Below are positions 14,153 through 15,708 of a stretch of 15,708 nucleotides of DNA, piece after piece (within the stretch, counting starts at the first letter, position 1; every line of letters begins with the position of its first letter). The stretch is taken from assembly GCA_947304065.1 (NCBI GenBank), contig CAMZAI010000044.1, forward strand, positions 1 to 15,708. The letters run 5' to 3'. The notes under the pieces were generated by a model, which had not been told where the DNA came from, ran no database searches, and saw only the letters and a list, made by a program, of their open reading frames with translations. The position numbers were made by a program, and so were the translations under genes. This DNA is from an uncultured Clostridia bacterium (GTDB lineage: Bacteria > Bacillota > Clostridia > Lachnospirales > Lachnospiraceae).

Positions 14153-14313
14153 GGTGTGGGCGTGCAGAGAAAACTTCCGGGACTCGTAAAGGACGCCGGC
14201 ACTTAGAAGGAGAAGGACAGTTCCTTCGTGTCCTTCTCCTTCTTATGTACCGCTGCGTCCGTAATCGAAGCGAAAGCGTGTCTCCGGAAGTTTTACTCGT
14301 CGCCGCCCACACC
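14153..14313. repeat. Foldback of about 160 bp with nested inverted repeats, possible MITE-like element
   Basis: Nested arms pair across the whole stretch. GGTGTGGGCG (14153-14162) matches CGCCCACACC (14304-14313). AAAACTTCCGG (14170-14180) matches CCGGAAGTTTT (14284-14294). GGACGC (14191-14196) matches GCGTCC (14255-14260). A perfect 15-bp core at 14205-14219 pairs with 14229-14243 around a 9-base loop. The result is one long near-continuous hairpin on either strand. It has no convincing coding frame and no clear promoter. It lies between a terminator and a promoter, the usual home of small non-autonomous elements. A structured RNA is the alternative. Confidence 0.65.
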
Positions 14314-14325
14314 GTAACTCGGCTC

Positions 14326-14352
14326 CGCTCATCTCGCGAACAAAGTTCGCTC
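14326..14352. repeat. Short palindromic repeat, copy 2
   Basis: Related to 2131-2156. The stem GCGAAC/GTTCGC (14336-14341 and 14345-14350) has an AAA loop and is flanked by outer TCATC/GATGA that could extend it. The stem differs from copy 1 by a compensating base pair. It lies 12 bases from the long foldback and may be part of a composite element. Confidence 0.5.
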
Positions 14353-14400
14353 GATGAAGGGGCGCTCGGCACTCATCCCGCGCTTCGCGCTTCTGCGTAG

Positions 14401-14444
14401 CAAAAAGGTCCGATTACAAACCTATGGCTTGTAATCGGACCTTT
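14401..14444 (-). terminator. Rho-independent terminator of the HD-GYP gene
   Basis: A perfect 16-bp stem pairs 14404-14419 with 14429-14444 around a 9-base loop. On the minus strand it starts AAAGGTCCGATTACAA and the second arm runs into TTTTTG. It lies about 45 bases after the HD-GYP stop. A smaller hairpin (CTGCG/CGCAG at 14456-14468) sits between. Confidence 0.85.
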
Positions 14445-14489
14445 ATTACTGCACACTGCGTTCCGCAGGACGAGTGCTCTCGCTTGGAA

Positions 14490-15566
14490 TCATATGATTG
14501 CCTCAACCGAAAGGCTGTGATCCCTTGACAGATCGATCCAACCGTCGTCTGTAACCACGACGGGATGCGCGAGATCGAACTTATTGATCAGCACTATCGT
14601 GCCTTCACGTCCGTCGCTTAAGCGGACGCGGTTGTTGATGTAAGTATTGACAATGTATTCAAGGAATACATAAATATACTGCGAATCGTACTTGTGATAG
14701 CCCTCATTCTCGAAGATCGTGATAACCTTGAACGGGCAGAGCGCGCCGCGGTACACACGCCTCGAAGTCATCGCATCGTAGACGTCGGCGATCGCGACGA
14801 TACGCGCGCAGGGGTCGATCTGGTCGCCCTCGAGATGATTCGGATATCCCGAACCGTCCATGCGCTCGTGGTGCATCAGCGCGGAATTGATAACGTGCGG
14901 ATTGAGCGTGGTCTCCTTAAGGATCTTGTAGCCCTCTTCCGGATGCGTCTTAACAAGGGCATATTCATCGTCAGTCAGCTTCCCGGGCTTCGTGATGATG
15001 CCCTCGGGGATCTTCGTTTTGCCGATGTCATGGAGCAGTCCGGCCATCGTAACGACATTCAGCTCTTCCTGCTCGAAACCGAGCCACTTCGCGAAAATGT
15101 TGCAGATCAGCGCGACATTCACACTGTGGGCGTAGGTCGGGTCATCGTAAACATGCATGTTATGGAGCATGTCGAAAAGATGTATGCTGTTGTCGTTGTG
15201 CACGATCAGAGACTGTATCTCGTTCAGCAGATACTCTTCGTCGATCTTTACACGCTTCTCGATGACGTCGTTCACAAAGCCCTTGATGTGCTTTACCGCC
15301 ACCTCAAAGCTCGCCTTGAATTCCTTGTACTCCTGGCTCGCAAGGATCTTCTCCGAATAAGTGTCCTCATGCGGCTTCTGCTCAGGCACGATATCCTCGG
15401 AGCCGTCCCTGATCCGAACGCTGGCTATCGAGTAAAATACAAGTCTGTTTATGTAATTGTCCGTCAGCTTTTGGCCCTTGGAAATGATCAGCTGGTCATT
15501 GACCGAGTAAACATCCTCATCGGTGATCATTCCCGGCACAAGGTCCCTGGTATAAATCCTGGACAT
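14490..15566 (-). CDS. HD-GYP domain protein, probable cyclic-di-GMP phosphodiesterase
   Basis: HD-GYP proteins hydrolyse cyclic di-GMP at a metal-binding HD site. In this protein of 358 residues an N-terminal segment of about 125 residues, without membrane helices or a recognisable receiver domain, precedes the catalytic domain. The metal site includes AHSVNVAL (His147), GLLHDIGKTKIP (His179-Asp180) and KTHPEEGYKIL (His208). It continues with HHERMDGSGYP, where GYP is at 240-242, and ARIVAIADVYDAMTS. The C-terminus adds a small domain with LSDGREGTIVLINKFD. I place the start at ATG 15564-15566, seven bases after GGGGGT. A longer frame beginning at a TTG (15606-15608) would run through that ribosome site and is unlikely. 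The gene is alone in its transcript and diverges from a plus-strand gene. The signal it responds to is unknown. Confidence 0.92.
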   Translation of the reverse strand: MSRIYTRDLVPGMITDEDVYSVNDQLIISKGQKLTDNYINRLVFYSIASVRIRDGSEDIVPEQKPHEDTYSEKILASQEYKEFKASFEVAVKHIKGFVNDVIEKRVKIDEEYLLNEIQSLIVHNDNSIHLFDMLHNMHVYDDPTYAHSVNVALICNIFAKWLGFEQEELNVVTMAGLLHDIGKTKIPEGIITKPGKLTDDEYALVKTHPEEGYKILKETTLNPHVINSALMHHERMDGSGYPNHLEGDQIDPCARIVAIADVYDAMTSRRVYRGALCPFKVITIFENEGYHKYDSQYIYVFLEYIVNTYINNRVRLSDGREGTIVLINKFDLAHPVVVTDDGWIDLSRDHSLSVEAII

Positions 15567-15592
15567 TTGCAAACCCCCGGTAAATGTAAATG

Positions 15593-15621
15593 TTGAAAAA
15601 CAGGGCAATTGGTGCTATACT
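15593..15621 (+). promoter_or_regulatory. Plus-strand promoter of the gene at the right edge
   Basis: TTGAAA (15593-15598) and TATACT (15616-15621) are separated by 17 bases. The predicted start near 15628 falls on the first bases of the 14-bp palindrome at 15627-15640. This is the only plus-strand promoter I can support. Confidence 0.75.
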
Positions 15622-15626
15622 TTTCG

Positions 15627-15640
15627 TGGAAACGTTTCCA
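15627..15640. promoter_or_regulatory. LacI/CcpA-like operator, perfect 14-bp palindrome
   Basis: TGGAAACGTTTCCA is perfectly symmetric with a central CG. It matches the cre consensus TGWAANCGNTNWCA except at the two symmetric W positions (G and C here). It covers about +1 to +14 of the plus-strand promoter, where a LacI-family protein or CcpA would block transcription. It also lies within the predicted leader of the divergent HD-GYP transcript. Confidence 0.75.
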
Positions 15641-15670
15641 GCAAAACAATAACCCACTTTATCATTTTTG

Positions 15671-15699
15671 ATTATACACCATGAGGGCGGATTTATGAA
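15671..15699 (-). promoter_or_regulatory. Possible promoter of the HD-GYP gene
   Basis: The minus strand has a perfect TATAAT (15671-15676), 17 bases after a weak TTCATA (15694-15699). It would give a leader of about 100 bases that contains the palindrome. The -35 box overlaps the start codon of the divergent gene, so this call is tentative. Confidence 0.45.
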
Positions 15700-15708
15700 G
15701 AATTTTTC
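15695..15708 (+). CDS. Start of a plus-strand gene, cut by window edge
   Basis: An ATG at 15695 follows a GAGGGCGG ribosome site at a spacing of about 7 bases and lies some 67 bases after a good plus-strand promoter with a LacI/CcpA-like operator. Only MKNF plus two bases is visible, so no function can be given. Regulation of this kind is typical of sugar transport or catabolic genes or of a LacI-type regulator itself. Confidence 0.6.

Noticed and set aside
14139..14372. 77-codon minus-strand frame inside the foldback
   Set aside because: Its sequence is the product of inverted repeats, it has no ribosome site, and the composition is low complexity.
13984..14489. tRNA, CRISPR array or coding gene in the 500-base gap
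   Set aside because: No cloverleaf, no spaced direct repeats and no frame with start signals; the content is promoter, operator, inverted repeats and terminator.
15567..15608. N-terminal extension of the HD-GYP protein from a TTG
   Set aside because: A better ATG with a ribosome site lies at 15564-15566 and the extension covers that ribosome site; the added residues look non-coding.

Overview
The window looks like a chromosomal segment of a Firmicutes bacterium, most likely a gut or rumen Lachnospiraceae-type Clostridia. This is an inference from three things: strong AGGAGG-type ribosome sites, TTGACA-17-TATAAT promoters, and the gene families present (clostridial HD-GYP protein, membrane-tethered trigger-factor-like foldase, cellobiose 2-epimerase/GH130 mannoside catabolism). 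Every substantial gene lies on the minus strand, so transcription runs from high to low coordinates. Only the last 14 bases hold the start of a plus-strand gene.

Left third (1-5,460), housekeeping genes. In transcription order these are ispE (isoprenoid precursor synthesis), then a promoter overlapping the ispE stop codon that drives lepB (signal peptidase I) and a membrane-anchored FKBP/trigger-factor-like foldase. Next comes a compact zur - znuC - greA unit with its own promoter and a 15-bp dyad exactly at the predicted start site, and finally hupB-like HU with its own promoter. HU runs off the left edge.

Middle (5,480-11,590), a carbohydrate operon. One consensus promoter at 11,558-11,586 precedes four genes: an 823-residue fusion of a cellobiose-2-epimerase (AGE) domain to a GH130 mannosylglucose-phosphorylase domain, an SGNH esterase with a C-terminal beta-rich domain overlapping it by ATGA, mannose-6-phosphate isomerase manA, and a solute-binding lipoprotein. 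A strong terminator follows. The set reads as intracellular beta-mannan oligosaccharide use. The esterase would strip acetyl groups and the epimerase half would turn beta-1,4-mannobiose into mannosyl-glucose. The phosphorylase half would release mannose-1-phosphate and glucose, and ManA would feed mannose-6-phosphate to glycolysis. The phosphomannomutase, endomannanase and sugar transporter are not in the window.

Right third (11,590-15,708). A LacI-type operator and promoter drive a large protein of unknown function (about 671 residues), followed by an intercistronic hairpin, a 73-residue zinc-ribbon protein and a terminator. The 13,984-14,489 gap holds that promoter and operator, a foldback of about 160 bp that may be a small mobile or repetitive element, a short palindromic repeat also present in the zur leader, and the terminator of the HD-GYP gene. 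The HD-GYP cyclic-di-GMP phosphodiesterase starts at 15,566. Upstream of it is a divergent promoter region with a perfect 14-bp LacI/CcpA-like palindrome, facing a plus-strand gene cut by the window edge.

The most notable items are the epimerase-phosphorylase fusion with its mannan context, the unknown 671-residue gene under a LacI-type operator, and the dyad at the start site of the zur unit.
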